Positions 8,150-15,639 of a stretch of 64,000 bases of DNA are shown in pieces. The stretch comes from Actinomadura macrotermitis. Its GTDB lineage: Bacteria > Actinomycetota > Actinomycetes > Streptosporangiales > Streptosporangiaceae. The notes under the pieces are model-generated. The model did no database searches. It was not told the DNA's origin and worked only from the letters and a program-made list of their open reading frames with translations. The DNA lies in contig NZ_WEGH01000002.1 of the NCBI RefSeq assembly GCF_009604375.1, forward strand, positions 1,512,073-1,576,072. Reading direction: 5' to 3'. Made by a program: the position numbers and the translations under genes. How positions within the stretch are numbered: position 1 is the stretch's first letter; each line of letters starts with the position of its first letter.

Positions 8150-8680
8150 CTAGCCGTGGCGCCGGCGGCGGACGGCGTAGGCCGCCGTCACCGCCGCCAG
8201 CAGCGGGCCCCACGCGACCAGCGGCAGGTAGCACGCGTAGAGGATCACGGCCTTGGCGCCGTGCGGCAGCTCGGGATCGGTGTTGTCGAAGCCGAAGACC
8301 AGCGGCGTCCAGATCGTGATCAGCGCGACCGAGCCGAGCGCGGCCGGGACGATCGCCGCGAGCGGGCGGACCGGCCTGCCGCGCAGGAACGGCACCCAGC
8401 GCGGCCAGGTCTCGCCCCACGGCCGGACGAGCCCGAGGCCGAGGAACGCCACCGCCTCCGACACCGCCGTCAGCGTGATCACGTAGGGCAGCACGAACCA
8501 CGGGCCGTTCGCGGGGTCCTGGGAGCCGGTGAAGCCGGCCGGCAGGCCCAGCCCGAACAGGATGCGCCAGATCCCCGACGGGATCGCGCACCACAGCGTG
8601 GCCTGCGCGGCCAGGTCGGCCCAGCGCGGCACCGGCCCCTTGGTCACCGGGCCGGCCGGCGCCTCGGTCACGGCGGTCAT
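8150..8680 (-). CDS. Four-helix integral membrane protein, unknown function
   Basis: 176 residues with about four hydrophobic helices (around residues 25-50, 62-85, 107-128 and 145-170) and a basic C-terminus YAVRRRRHG that probably faces the cytoplasm. The first helix contains GIWRILFGLGLPAGF. I do not recognise a named family, although similar small membrane proteins are common in actinomycetes. Its ATG overlaps the stop codon of the 43-residue gene upstream (ATGA at 8680-8677), so the two are translationally coupled. A dimethylargininase-like gene follows 64 bp later. Confidence 0.75.
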   Translation of the reverse strand: MTAVTEAPAGPVTKGPVPRWADLAAQATLWCAIPSGIWRILFGLGLPAGFTGSQDPANGPWFVLPYVITLTAVSEAVAFLGLGLVRPWGETWPRWVPFLRGRPVRPLAAIVPAALGSVALITIWTPLVFGFDNTDPELPHGAKAVILYACYLPLVAWGPLLAAVTAAYAVRRRRHG

Positions 8681-8808
8681 CGGACGCTCCCGGCGGCGCT
8701 CCGGGCGGCGGCGCCGGACTCGTCCGGCCCGGTGGCCAGCATCGCCCCGGCGATGAGCGCCGTGAGAAGGGCGACCACCATGAGCTTGGTCCGCAGCTTG
8801 CGGTTCAT
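8677..8808 (-). CDS. Small single-span membrane or secreted peptide (43 aa)
   Basis: The reading frame from the ATG at 8808 gives MNRKLRTKLMVVALLTAL, a hydrophobic stretch through ATG, then a hydrophilic tail ending GSVR. A basic head plus one hydrophobic helix fits a membrane peptide or a signal-anchored small protein. The RBS GGGAGGATCC lies just before the ATG and is one of the best in the window. The stop overlaps the next gene's start as ATGA. The strong RBS and coupling argue that it is real. Function unknown. Confidence 0.7.
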   Translation of the reverse strand: MNRKLRTKLMVVALLTALIAGAMLATGPDESGAAARSAAGSVR

Positions 8809-8942
8809 TGGATCCTCCCTGGTCCTAGGGGATCCACGATGTCCGCCGGACCGGCCCCGGCGGTTCCCCCGTACGGGCCGCCGTCCTCCCTCCCGAGGGG
8901 GAAACGACGCGTGAGCACGGTGGGCCGGGGAAGGCAGCGGAT

Positions 8943-9308
8943 ATGACCGTGACGAAATTCCAGGATCTTCCGCTGGCCGACCGGGACCGCGAATGGGACG
9001 GATCGGCCGCCGACAAACGCGTCCGGGACTGGGCCGACGCCGAGGACTCCCCGGACGCCGCCTACCGCGACGCGCACCTGTGGTACGACGGCGACAAGCC
9101 GGGCAACTTCGGCAGCTACAAGCTGCTGATCGCCGACGTGGTCGGCGGGAAGCTGACGGCGGTGCCGCGCGGGATCATGGCCGCGGGCGGCGTCGTCGAC
9201 GGCGCCCGCGGCGGCGTGAAGATCCCTGAGGACGAGGTGCCCCGCGTCAAGGCCCACCTGGCCAGGTACTACGAGAAGATGGGCGACACCCCGCCCTGGG
9301 AGCGCTGA
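8943..9308 (+). CDS. Small protein related to a phage prohead-protease-associated module
   Basis: 121 residues. The run REWDGSAADKRVRDWA, then HLWYDGDKPGNFGSYKL, LTAVPRGIMAAG, and KAHLARYYEKMG, PPWER closely resembles, from memory, the short module attached to HK97-type prohead proteases and head genes in actinophages. No capsid, portal or terminase gene is nearby, so it is a stand-alone host copy or a relic. An RBS-like GGGGAAGG precedes the ATG. It is divergent from the small membrane operon. Role unknown. Confidence 0.6.
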   Translation: MTVTKFQDLPLADRDREWDGSAADKRVRDWADAEDSPDAAYRDAHLWYDGDKPGNFGSYKLLIADVVGGKLTAVPRGIMAAGGVVDGARGGVKIPEDEVPRVKAHLARYYEKMGDTPPWER

Positions 9309-9363
9309 CCCGCACGCCCGGGGGGCGTGGCCCGCGGCCGGCCGCGGGCCACGCGTCCGGCGG

Positions 9364-9921
9364 TCAGAGCCGGCTGGTCTCCCAGTACTTCCAGCCCTCC
9401 TGCTCGGTGGGGATGTTGCCGTAGAAGGCGTCCAGCAGGACGGTCTTGCAGGACCGCCGCACCGCCATCTTGTAGAACAGCACCCGGTAGCCGATCACCC
9501 GGTAGCGGATGTGCCCGTACTTGTTGCGAGAGATGTCGTGGGTGTACCAGTGGCCGACGGTCACGGTGTTCGACTTGGTCGCCGACTTGCTCACGTGGCC
9601 CTTCACCGTGGCCCACACCGCCCCGATGGACGCCTCGGCGCCCTTCTCCAGCGTGGCCGACTTCGTCCAGCTCCGGTCGATGCGGCCGGTGACGGTGCCG
9701 CCCTTGCCGTCGACGAAGGTGGTCCTCGGCACCCAGTAGCTGACCGCCTTCTTCCACTTGACCGTGTAGTAGGTCTCCTCCGGGCAGGAGCGCGCGGGCT
9801 TGCCGTGGGAGACGGACCTGCCCGCGGGGGCGGACGGGGCCGCCAGCGCCGGCGTGGCGGAGACGGTGAGGGCCGCCGCCGCGGCGACGCCCATTCCGAT
9901 CGTGGTGAACCTGCTCAACAT
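9364..9921 (-). CDS. Secreted protein of unknown function
   Basis: About 185 residues with a Sec signal peptide (MLSRFTTIGMGVAAAAALTV, then cleavage near ATPALA-AP), followed by a mature domain rich in aromatic and basic residues (YYTVKWKKAVSYWVPR, WYTHDISRNKYGHIRYR). Two Cys (in RSCPEE and RSCKTV) could form a disulfide. The RBS AGGAGG ends one base before the ATG at 9921 but sits at ideal distance from the TTG at 9918, so TTG may be the true start. Exported, probably soluble. No family recognised. Confidence 0.75.
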   Translation of the reverse strand: MLSRFTTIGMGVAAAAALTVSATPALAAPSAPAGRSVSHGKPARSCPEETYYTVKWKKAVSYWVPRTTFVDGKGGTVTGRIDRSWTKSATLEKGAEASIGAVWATVKGHVSKSATKSNTVTVGHWYTHDISRNKYGHIRYRVIGYRVLFYKMAVRRSCKTVLLDAFYGNIPTEQEGWKYWETSRL

Positions 9922-10223
9922 TCCTCCTGTGTCACGGGCGGGGATTTCGCCGGGCTTCTCTGGTGCGATTTCTCGATGGCGAACCGGAATGCCGCACAGC
10001 CGGGATGAGGGCCTCTCCGGGAGCGGCCGGCGACGCTTTCCGATGCGGCGCCAGGTCGATCGCAGTGAGCATTCAACCCCCCTGTGACCAGCCAGAACAG
10101 CACGAACGGGCGTTCGGAACGCACCCGAATGCAAGCGGCCGTCCTGATCAGGGATAACCCCGCGCGCGGCGGGCCGTTCCGTTCGCCCTGGACCTGCCGG
10201 GACCGTTCTGGGACACTCGCGCG
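9922..10223. other. Divergent intergenic region with GAACG half-sites
   Basis: This 302-bp gap separates the secreted protein from the HTH-TM gene. The best signal is GCGTTCGGAACGC (10110-10122), a palindrome, with a further GAACG at 10104-10108; three GAACG half-sites therefore alternate. They could form an operator for the adjacent HTH protein. I see no ORF or RNA gene here. Confidence 0.4.
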
Positions 10224-11162
10224 ATGACCGCCACTGAGCCCGGCAGGAACGCGCTGCTCCCCGCCGGGGTGACCTCGGAGGAACAGTTCGTGGTGGCCTT
10301 GAAGGGCCTGCGGGAACGCAGCGGGCTGACCTTCAAGGAGATCGAGCGGGCGACCTCCGCCGAGGGCGGGCTCGTCCTCCCGGCGTCCACCCTGGCCACC
10401 GCGCTCCAGCGCCGCACGGCGCCCCGCCGCGAGATGGTCGCCGCCCTGGTGCGCGTGTGCGGCGGAAGCCCCGGGGACGTCGCGGAATGGCTCGCGCTCC
10501 GCGAACGCCTGGTGCACGCGGTGAAGGACACCCCTGACGAGGTGGAGCAGCCCGGCGAACCCGCGGTGGAGGACGATGCGCGGACGCGCCGGGCGCCGGG
10601 CGGGCGCGTCGCGGGCGCCGTGGCCGTGGTCCTGTTCCTGTGCGGGGCCGCCGGTGCGGCCGGCCTGCGCTGGTCGTCAGGGGAGACGGGCGGGACGCCG
10701 CATGCGACCGGCGCGGCACCCGTCCCGGCGGCGCCCGCGCGCGTCCGCCCCGACGGGGACCTGCTCAAGATCGGTGGTTTCTGCCTGTCCGAGCACGAGG
10801 GCGACCAGACCGGGCGGATCTACCTGGCGGACTGCGCGCACAGCTTCCCGCCCCGCCGCCTCACCCCCTACGGCGACCTGTGGCGCGTCGCCACCGAGCA
10901 CCCCCGGTTCGGCGCGGGCTGCATGGGGGTGGTCGACGGATCGGCCGCGCCTGGCACCGCCCTGTCGGACGACACCTGCGGCCGGATCCAGACCGACCGG
11001 TTCGTGCTCCGCGCCGCGCCGGGCGGCTACCGGCTCCTGCCCGAGAACGACGACCTGTGCGTGGGCGTCAAGGGGACCCCGCGCGCCGCCGCGCCGGTGC
11101 TGCAGCTGCCCTGCGACCAGCGTGCGCCGGGGCAGTCGATCACCGTCACCCGCAGGCCCTAG
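10224..11162 (+). CDS. HTH - transmembrane - lectin-like one-component protein
   Basis: 312 residues in three parts. Residues ~1-110 form an XRE-like helix-turn-helix (EEQFVVALKGLRERSGLTF, then STLATALQRR), a common head in actinomycete membrane regulators. Residues ~130-150 (VAGAVAVVLFLCGAAGAAGL) are a single membrane helix. The outer part (~175-312) has several Cys and a beta-trefoil/ricin-B-like pattern (GGFCLSEHEG, CMGVVDG, DDLCVGVKG, VLQLPC). It may sense a sugar or wall component outside and bind DNA or a partner inside. It overlaps the convergent kinase-like gene by 4 bp. Confidence 0.75.
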   Translation: MTATEPGRNALLPAGVTSEEQFVVALKGLRERSGLTFKEIERATSAEGGLVLPASTLATALQRRTAPRREMVAALVRVCGGSPGDVAEWLALRERLVHAVKDTPDEVEQPGEPAVEDDARTRRAPGGRVAGAVAVVLFLCGAAGAAGLRWSSGETGGTPHATGAAPVPAAPARVRPDGDLLKIGGFCLSEHEGDQTGRIYLADCAHSFPPRRLTPYGDLWRVATEHPRFGAGCMGVVDGSAAPGTALSDDTCGRIQTDRFVLRAAPGGYRLLPENDDLCVGVKGTPRAAAPVLQLPCDQRAPGQSITVTRRP

Positions 11163-11791
11163 CCCGGGTCGACGACGAGCGCGGGATGGTCCGGGGCGTC
11201 CACCTTGATCGCGATGTCGGCCGTCCGCAGCGGCCGCACCTGCTCCTCATAGCGGGCGTAGGCGGGCAGCGTCCACCGCTCGCCGTCCGGCGTGCGGCGC
11301 GCCAGGGCGCCCGCCGACAGGTGCAGGTGGACGGCCAGGTCGAAGGGGAGCCCGCGGCCGAGGAGCAGCGCCCCGTCCAGCAGCAGGACGCCGCCGGGCG
11401 GCACGTCCCGGTAGGGCGCCCGGGTGGCGCGGTCGCGGGCGCTGTCCCACAGGGAGGGCAGCATCTTCCCGGTGCCGCCCGGCCCGAGCGGGGCGAGCAC
11501 CTCCCGGACGAGGCCGCCGGTGTCGAGCCAGTGGTCGTAGTAGACGTCGGGATCATGGCGCCCGAACTCGTACCGCAGCGACGCCGGGCGCAGGAAGTCG
11601 CGCGCCGACACCCGCACGACGGCGCGGCCCCGCGCCCGCACCGGCTCGACCAGGGCGTCGGCGAGCGCCCCGGGCCTCGCGGCGGGCGGGCCGTCGACCG
11701 CGACCCGCAGCCACCCCTCGCGCGGCGCCGCGACCACCCGCTCGCACAGCTCCTCCACCACGAGCTCGGGCGATATCGGACGTAGACGCAT
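11159..11791 (-). CDS. Uridine kinase-like P-loop protein with degenerate Walker A
   Basis: 210 residues with the overall plan of the uridine kinase/phosphoribulokinase family: VAVDGPPAARPGALADAL (31-48) occupies the P-loop, followed by a substrate helix with RVSARDFLRPASLRYEFGR and LLDGALLL. The P-loop lacks the usual G-[ST]-GK-[ST], so ATP binding is doubtful or atypical. The start at 11791 shares a base with the upstream stop (TGATG), so the two genes are translationally coupled. It could be an inactive kinase or a structural or regulatory homologue. Confidence 0.7.
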   Translation of the reverse strand: MRLRPISPELVVEELCERVVAAPREGWLRVAVDGPPAARPGALADALVEPVRARGRAVVRVSARDFLRPASLRYEFGRHDPDVYYDHWLDTGGLVREVLAPLGPGGTGKMLPSLWDSARDRATRAPYRDVPPGGVLLLDGALLLGRGLPFDLAVHLHLSAGALARRTPDGERWTLPAYARYEEQVRPLRTADIAIKVDAPDHPALVVDPG

Positions 11792-12444
11792 CACTTCATC
11801 GTGCCCCACGACCGCCAGAAGTCGTGGGCCTCGAGTGCCGCGCCGAAGCCCTCGCCCTCCTCGACCGCGGCCCGCAGCAGCAGATCCCCGACGCCTTCGC
11901 CGCCCAGCCAGCGCCGCAGCGTCTCATCGTGCGGGGCGCCGAGCGCCGGCATGCACGTGATCAGCTCCGCGATGCGCCGGACGGTCCCCGGCGTCGCGCG
12001 CCGTTCCCATTCCCGCAGGTGGAAGCCCAGATCGCGGCCCAGGATGAGCACGGCCCGCACCGCCTCCTCCAACGGCATCGCCTGAGGGCACTCCAGCAGC
12101 CAGGCGTCGAAGAACCTCCGCAGCGCGGCCTGCTCGGGCTCCGGCCAGTCGTCGCCGATACGTCCCGCCAGCATCGGGAGGTCGGCCCATCGGCCCATCG
12201 CCAGCAGTTCCAGCATCCGGGGCAGGAAGTACTTGTACTCCTCGACGCCGCCCCACGTCCCCATGGCCTTGATCAGGTAGGGGAACAGGTCGGGTTCCGC
12301 CAGCTCCCGCAGGGGCGCGTTCCGTAGCGCGGCGACGTCCTCGGCGCGCAGGCAGTGCTCGCAGAAGTCCCCCTCACGGGGAGGCCGGTACGCCCCGAAC
12401 GCCGAGTACAGCGTGGCGACCGCCTCCGCCAGTTCGCGGGTCAT
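11791..12444 (-). CDS. Conserved hypothetical protein with CxxC and helical repeats
   Basis: 217 residues, mostly helical, with FCEHCLRAED (CxxC at 28-31) near the start and EEYKYFLPRMLELLAMG in the middle. The FLPR-hlEL block is a recurring feature of an uncharacterised bacterial family I remember only as hypothetical. There is no signal peptide or membrane segment. It is directly upstream of and coupled to the kinase-like gene (TGATG junction), and starts 4 bp after the MarR gene ends on the same strand, so all three may be co-transcribed. Function unknown. Confidence 0.7.
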   Translation of the reverse strand: MTRELAEAVATLYSAFGAYRPPREGDFCEHCLRAEDVAALRNAPLRELAEPDLFPYLIKAMGTWGGVEEYKYFLPRMLELLAMGRWADLPMLAGRIGDDWPEPEQAALRRFFDAWLLECPQAMPLEEAVRAVLILGRDLGFHLREWERRATPGTVRRIAELITCMPALGAPHDETLRRWLGGEGVGDLLLRAAVEEGEGFGAALEAHDFWRSWGTMK

Positions 12445-12448
12445 GCCG

Positions 12449-12892
12449 CTAGGACGCCTCGGTGCGGGCGGCCGACGGGGTGAGGTGGCGGGCCAGGACG
12501 TCCAGGGCGGCGGCGACCTCGCGGACCGCGGCCGGGTCGGCCAAGGCCGAGGCGAGGGCGTCGTCGATGGTGGTGGCGCGGACCTCGGCGACGCGGGCGG
12601 AGGGCCGCGCGGCGGGGCGGATGAGCCGGCGGCGCCGGTCGGCCGGGTCGGGCGCGGCCTCGACCGACCCGGTCTCCTCCAGCCGGGCGACGGCGGTGGA
12701 GACCTGGCTCTGCGGCAGGCCCGTCCGCGCCGCGATCTCGCCGACCGTCGTCCCGGGGTGGGCGACCAGGTCGCCGAGGACGACGAGCACCGCGCGGACC
12801 GGGCCCGGCGGGCCGGACTCCGGCCGGGGCATCGCCCGCTCGCCGATCTTCATGAGGGTGCGGCCCAGCAGGAACAGCTCGACTCCGTTCAC
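12449..12892 (-). CDS. MarR-family transcriptional regulator
   Basis: 147 residues. A winged helix at about residues 35-105 includes TTVGEIAARTGLPQSQVSTA (recognition helix) and the wing DPADRRRRLI, the Asp-x-Arg pattern typical of MarR. Terminal helices form the dimer interface. It is divergent from the alpha/beta hydrolase at 12973, with a long near-perfect palindrome between them, implying joint repression relieved by a small ligand. It is the first gene of a possible leftward operon with the CxxC protein and the kinase-like protein. Confidence 0.92.
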   Translation of the reverse strand: MNGVELFLLGRTLMKIGERAMPRPESGPPGPVRAVLVVLGDLVAHPGTTVGEIAARTGLPQSQVSTAVARLEETGSVEAAPDPADRRRRLIRPAARPSARVAEVRATTIDDALASALADPAAVREVAAALDVLARHLTPSAARTEAS

Positions 12893-12905
12893 GGGCCCTA
12901 AGGTA

Positions 12906-12933
12906 CATCAAAGTAGATATATCTATTTCGATG
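12906..12933. promoter_or_regulatory. MarR-type operator, 28-bp palindrome
   Basis: The core TAGATATATCTA (12914-12925) is perfect; the arms CATCAAAG (12906-12913) and TTTCGATG (12926-12933) pair except at two positions. It starts 14 bp from the marR start codon and ends about 40 bp before the hydrolase ATG. An AT-rich palindrome in such GC-rich DNA is conspicuous. Confidence 0.7.
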
Positions 12934-12972
12934 GGTTAGGGTCGGGGCACCGCCCGGCAAAGGAGATCCACC

Positions 12973-13815
12973 ATGACCACGGCCACCGCCGAAACCCTGT
13001 CCGTCCCCGGAGCCGTCCTCCACTTCCAGGTCGAGGGCAGCGGCCCCGTCCTGCTGCTCTCCCAGAGCGGCGAGGGGGACGCGGACCGCACCGTCGACCT
13101 CGTCCCGCACCTGGCCGGCGCCTTCACGGTCGTCACCTACGACCGCCGCGGCCTGTCGCGCAGCACGCTGGACGACCCCGCCCGCCCCGTCACCATGGCC
13201 GACCACGCCGACGACGTCGCGCGGCTGCTCGCCGAGGTCGGCGGCGGCCCGGCGCTGATGGCGGGCTTCAGCATGGGCGCCGCGATCGGCCTGCGGACCG
13301 TGGCCCGGCACCCCGGCGCGCTGCGCACGCTGATCGCGCACGAGCCCGTCGTGCCGGCCCTGCTCCCCGCGGCCGGCCGCGCCGAGCACGTGGCCGAACT
13401 GGCGGCCATCCAGGCCGCCCACGCCGCCGGCGGCCTGGCCGCGGCGTTCCCGGCGATCACCCGCCACCTCGGCATCGACCCCGCGCACGACGAGACCGAG
13501 GACGGCCTCACCCCGCAGCCGCTCACGCCCCGCCGGCAGGCCAACTTCGGGTTCTTCATCGGGACGGAGTTCACCGCCGTCATGACCGACGGCCTCGACC
13601 CGGCCGAGGCATTGCAGGCCGCCGCCCGGGCCGGGACGCGGATCGTCCCCGCGATCGGCCGGACGACCCGCCCCACCGTGCACACCTACCGCTGCGCACT
13701 GGCGCTGGCGGCGCGGCTCGGCACCGAGCCGGCCCTGTTCCCCGGCGGGCACAACGGGTGCACCGCGTTCCCCCGGGCGACGGCGCGGGTGCTGAAGGAC
13801 GTCCTCGCTCAGTGA
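12973..13815 (+). CDS. Alpha/beta-fold hydrolase
   Basis: 280 residues. The nucleophile elbow GFSMGAAIG gives the catalytic Ser, the oxyanion region follows VVTYDRRGLSRS, and the C-terminal FPGGHNGCTAFP supplies the catalytic His. The small cap domain and DRRGxSxS motif resemble haloperoxidase/esterase-like hydrolases often paired with MarR or TetR repressors. The RBS AAGGAGA is 6 bp from the ATG. Its last 7 bp overlap the convergent flavin-type oxidase gene. Substrate unknown; perhaps an ester-containing antibiotic or signal. Confidence 0.9.
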   Translation: MTTATAETLSVPGAVLHFQVEGSGPVLLLSQSGEGDADRTVDLVPHLAGAFTVVTYDRRGLSRSTLDDPARPVTMADHADDVARLLAEVGGGPALMAGFSMGAAIGLRTVARHPGALRTLIAHEPVVPALLPAAGRAEHVAELAAIQAAHAAGGLAAAFPAITRHLGIDPAHDETEDGLTPQPLTPRRQANFGFFIGTEFTAVMTDGLDPAEALQAAARAGTRIVPAIGRTTRPTVHTYRCALALAARLGTEPALFPGGHNGCTAFPRATARVLKDVLAQ

Positions 13816-14330
13816 GCGAAGCGCCAGCGGGTCGCGCCGTGCGGCTCGGCGGTGGCGACGCCGACGGCGGTCCGGGCCGTGAAGCGGTAGAGGTGCCACG
13901 GCGGCGGTCCCGCGCTCGGCGCGCTGTAAGGGGCGGTCAGCGCGTCACCGGCCGCCTCGGCGGGCCAGCCGCCCGCGCTGTAGACGCCCGCGAGCCTCTC
14001 CACCGTCGCGGTGTCGGTGACCCTGGCCGCCTCGCCCTCCAGGACCAGGTCCAGGCCCCGCAACCGGATGGAGACCGTGCAGGCCGGGTTGGCCGCGAGG
14101 TCGCGCGACTTGCGGGTGCCGGGCCCGCTGGTGAAGTACAGCTCGCCGTCGACCCAGGCGGGGCCGATCCCGGCGGAGTGGGGGCGGCCGTCCGGCGAGG
14201 CCGTCCCGAGGAACACCGGGGTGTCCTCGGTCAGCTCCTTCTCCAGTCCGCCGAGGGCCCTGCTCCAGGGCAGCACATCGTTGTCGTAGCGGTCGAGGTT
14301 GGTGGTCTCGACGGGCTCGTGGTGGGTCAT
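13809..14330 (-). CDS. Pyridoxamine 5'-phosphate oxidase-like (split-barrel flavin) protein
   Basis: 173 residues of the PNPOx-like split barrel: VFLGTASPDGRPHSAGIGPA (strand-turn-strand), VDGELYFTSGPGTRKSRDL with the Lys/Arg phosphate contact, and a C-terminal KFT-like strand (LYRFTARTAVGVAT). Actinobacterial members bind FMN, F420 or haem; the co-factor cannot be decided here. No signal peptide. It is convergent with the hydrolase and divergent from the acetyltransferase at 14420. Confidence 0.85.
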   Translation of the reverse strand: MTHHEPVETTNLDRYDNDVLPWSRALGGLEKELTEDTPVFLGTASPDGRPHSAGIGPAWVDGELYFTSGPGTRKSRDLAANPACTVSIRLRGLDLVLEGEAARVTDTATVERLAGVYSAGGWPAEAAGDALTAPYSAPSAGPPPWHLYRFTARTAVGVATAEPHGATRWRFAH

Positions 14331-14419
14331 CTCGTCGCCTCCAGCGGTATCGCGGACGAAGATGGAGACCGCCGCGCGCCCGCGAACTCATCGGCGGACC
14401 CGGGCCTAGGCTCGTGTCC

Positions 14420-15004
14420 GTGACCGACTTCTTCCCAGGTGACACCCGCAGCAACCGGGAGCGCATGCTGGCCGGTGACCTCTACCTCGCGGACGACCCC
14501 GAGCTGGCCGCCGCCTCGAAACGCGCCATCGCCCTCGCCCACCGCTACGGCGAGATCTACGCCGCCGACCAGGACGCGGCCCGGTCTGTCCTGGAGGAGC
14601 TGCTCGGGTCGATCGCCCCCGACGCCCACATCCGGCCCCCGCTGTACGTCGACTATGGCACCCACATCACCGTGGGCGCGGGCACGTTCGCCAACTACGG
14701 GCTGACCGCGCTGGACGTCGCGCCCATCACGATCGGCGCCGACGTGCAGATCGGCCCGAACGTGCAGCTGCTCACCCCCACCCACCCGCTCGATCCCGAG
14801 CAGCGGCGCGCCAAGCTGGAGGCCGCCGAGCCGATCGTGATCGAGGACAACGTCTGGCTCGGCGGCGGCGCCATCGTGCTCGCGGGCGTCACCATCGGCG
14901 CCGACAGCGTCATCGGCGCCGGCGCCGTCGTCACCAGGGACGTCCCGCCGGGCGTCGTCGCCGTCGGCACCCCGGCCAAGGTGATCCGCCGCCTGAAGGG
15001 CTAG
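14420..15004 (+). CDS. Sugar O-acetyltransferase (maltose acetyltransferase / NodL family)
   Basis: 194 residues. The N-terminal Mac domain reads RERMLAGDLYLADDPEL; it is followed by a left-handed beta-helix of hexapeptide repeats (ITIGADVQIGPNVQLLTPTH with the catalytic His region, IVIEDNVWLGGGAIVLAGVT, TIGADSVIGAGAVVTRDVPP, ending VIRRLKG). It transfers acetyl from acetyl-CoA to a sugar hydroxyl, as a trimer. A TAGGCT box at 14407-14412 lies 7 bp before the GTG at 14420, so I pick that start and infer a leaderless message; a GTG at 14414 is too near the box. It is convergent with the response regulator. Confidence 0.92.
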   Translation: MTDFFPGDTRSNRERMLAGDLYLADDPELAAASKRAIALAHRYGEIYAADQDAARSVLEELLGSIAPDAHIRPPLYVDYGTHITVGAGTFANYGLTALDVAPITIGADVQIGPNVQLLTPTHPLDPEQRRAKLEAAEPIVIEDNVWLGGGAIVLAGVTIGADSVIGAGAVVTRDVPPGVVAVGTPAKVIRRLKG

Positions 15005-15639
15005 GACTCGTTCAGATAGGCGAGGACGGCGCGGACACGGCGGTTGGTGTCGTTGTCATCGACGATGCCGAGCTTGCCGAACAGCGAGGTCGTGTACTTG
15101 CTGACGGCGCTCTCGCTGAGGAACAGCCGGCGGCTGATGGCCTGGTTGGACAGCCCCTCGGCCATGAGGGCCAGCACCGAGTGCTCGCGCTCGGTGAGGT
15201 CGCCGAGCCGCCGGGTGCCGTTCAGCAGCCTGGCGATGACGGCCGGGTCCATGGCGGTCCCGCCGGCCGCGACGCGCTCCAGGGCGCCGACGAACTGGTC
15301 GGCGTCGAACACGCTCTCCTTGAGCAGGTAGCCGATGCCGCCGGAGCCGTCGGCCAGCAGCTCCCGCGCGTACAGCTGCTGGACGTGCTGGGACAGGATG
15401 AGGATCGGCAGGCCGGGCGTCTCGGCGCGCGCGGCGAGGGCGGCGCGCAGGCCCTCGTCGGTCTGGGTGGGCGGCATGCGGACGTCGATGACCGACACGT
15501 CGGGGCGCAGCGTCCGCAGCGCCTCCAGCGTCTCGGGACCGGTGGACGCCGTCGCCACCACCTGGTGCCCGTACGCCTCGATCAGGCGGACCATCCCGTC
15601 GCGCAGCAGGTAGAGGTCTTCGGCTACAAGGATGCGCAT
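15001..15639 (-). CDS. NarL/FixJ-type response regulator
   Basis: 212 residues. The receiver domain has the acidic pair in VAEDLYLLRDG, phospho-acceptor Asp52 in SVIDVRMPPT, and Lys107 in YLLKES. The C-terminal LuxR-type HTH reads LTEREHSVLALMAEGLSNQA, then SESAVSKYTTSLFGKLG. It is downstream of, and overlaps by 16 bp, the histidine kinase gene; the pair is a standard actinobacterial two-component system. The regulon cannot be inferred. Its last bases overlap the convergent acetyltransferase. Confidence 0.94.
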   Translation of the reverse strand: MRILVAEDLYLLRDGMVRLIEAYGHQVVATASTGPETLEALRTLRPDVSVIDVRMPPTQTDEGLRAALAARAETPGLPILILSQHVQQLYARELLADGSGGIGYLLKESVFDADQFVGALERVAAGGTAMDPAVIARLLNGTRRLGDLTEREHSVLALMAEGLSNQAISRRLFLSESAVSKYTTSLFGKLGIVDDNDTNRRVRAVLAYLNES

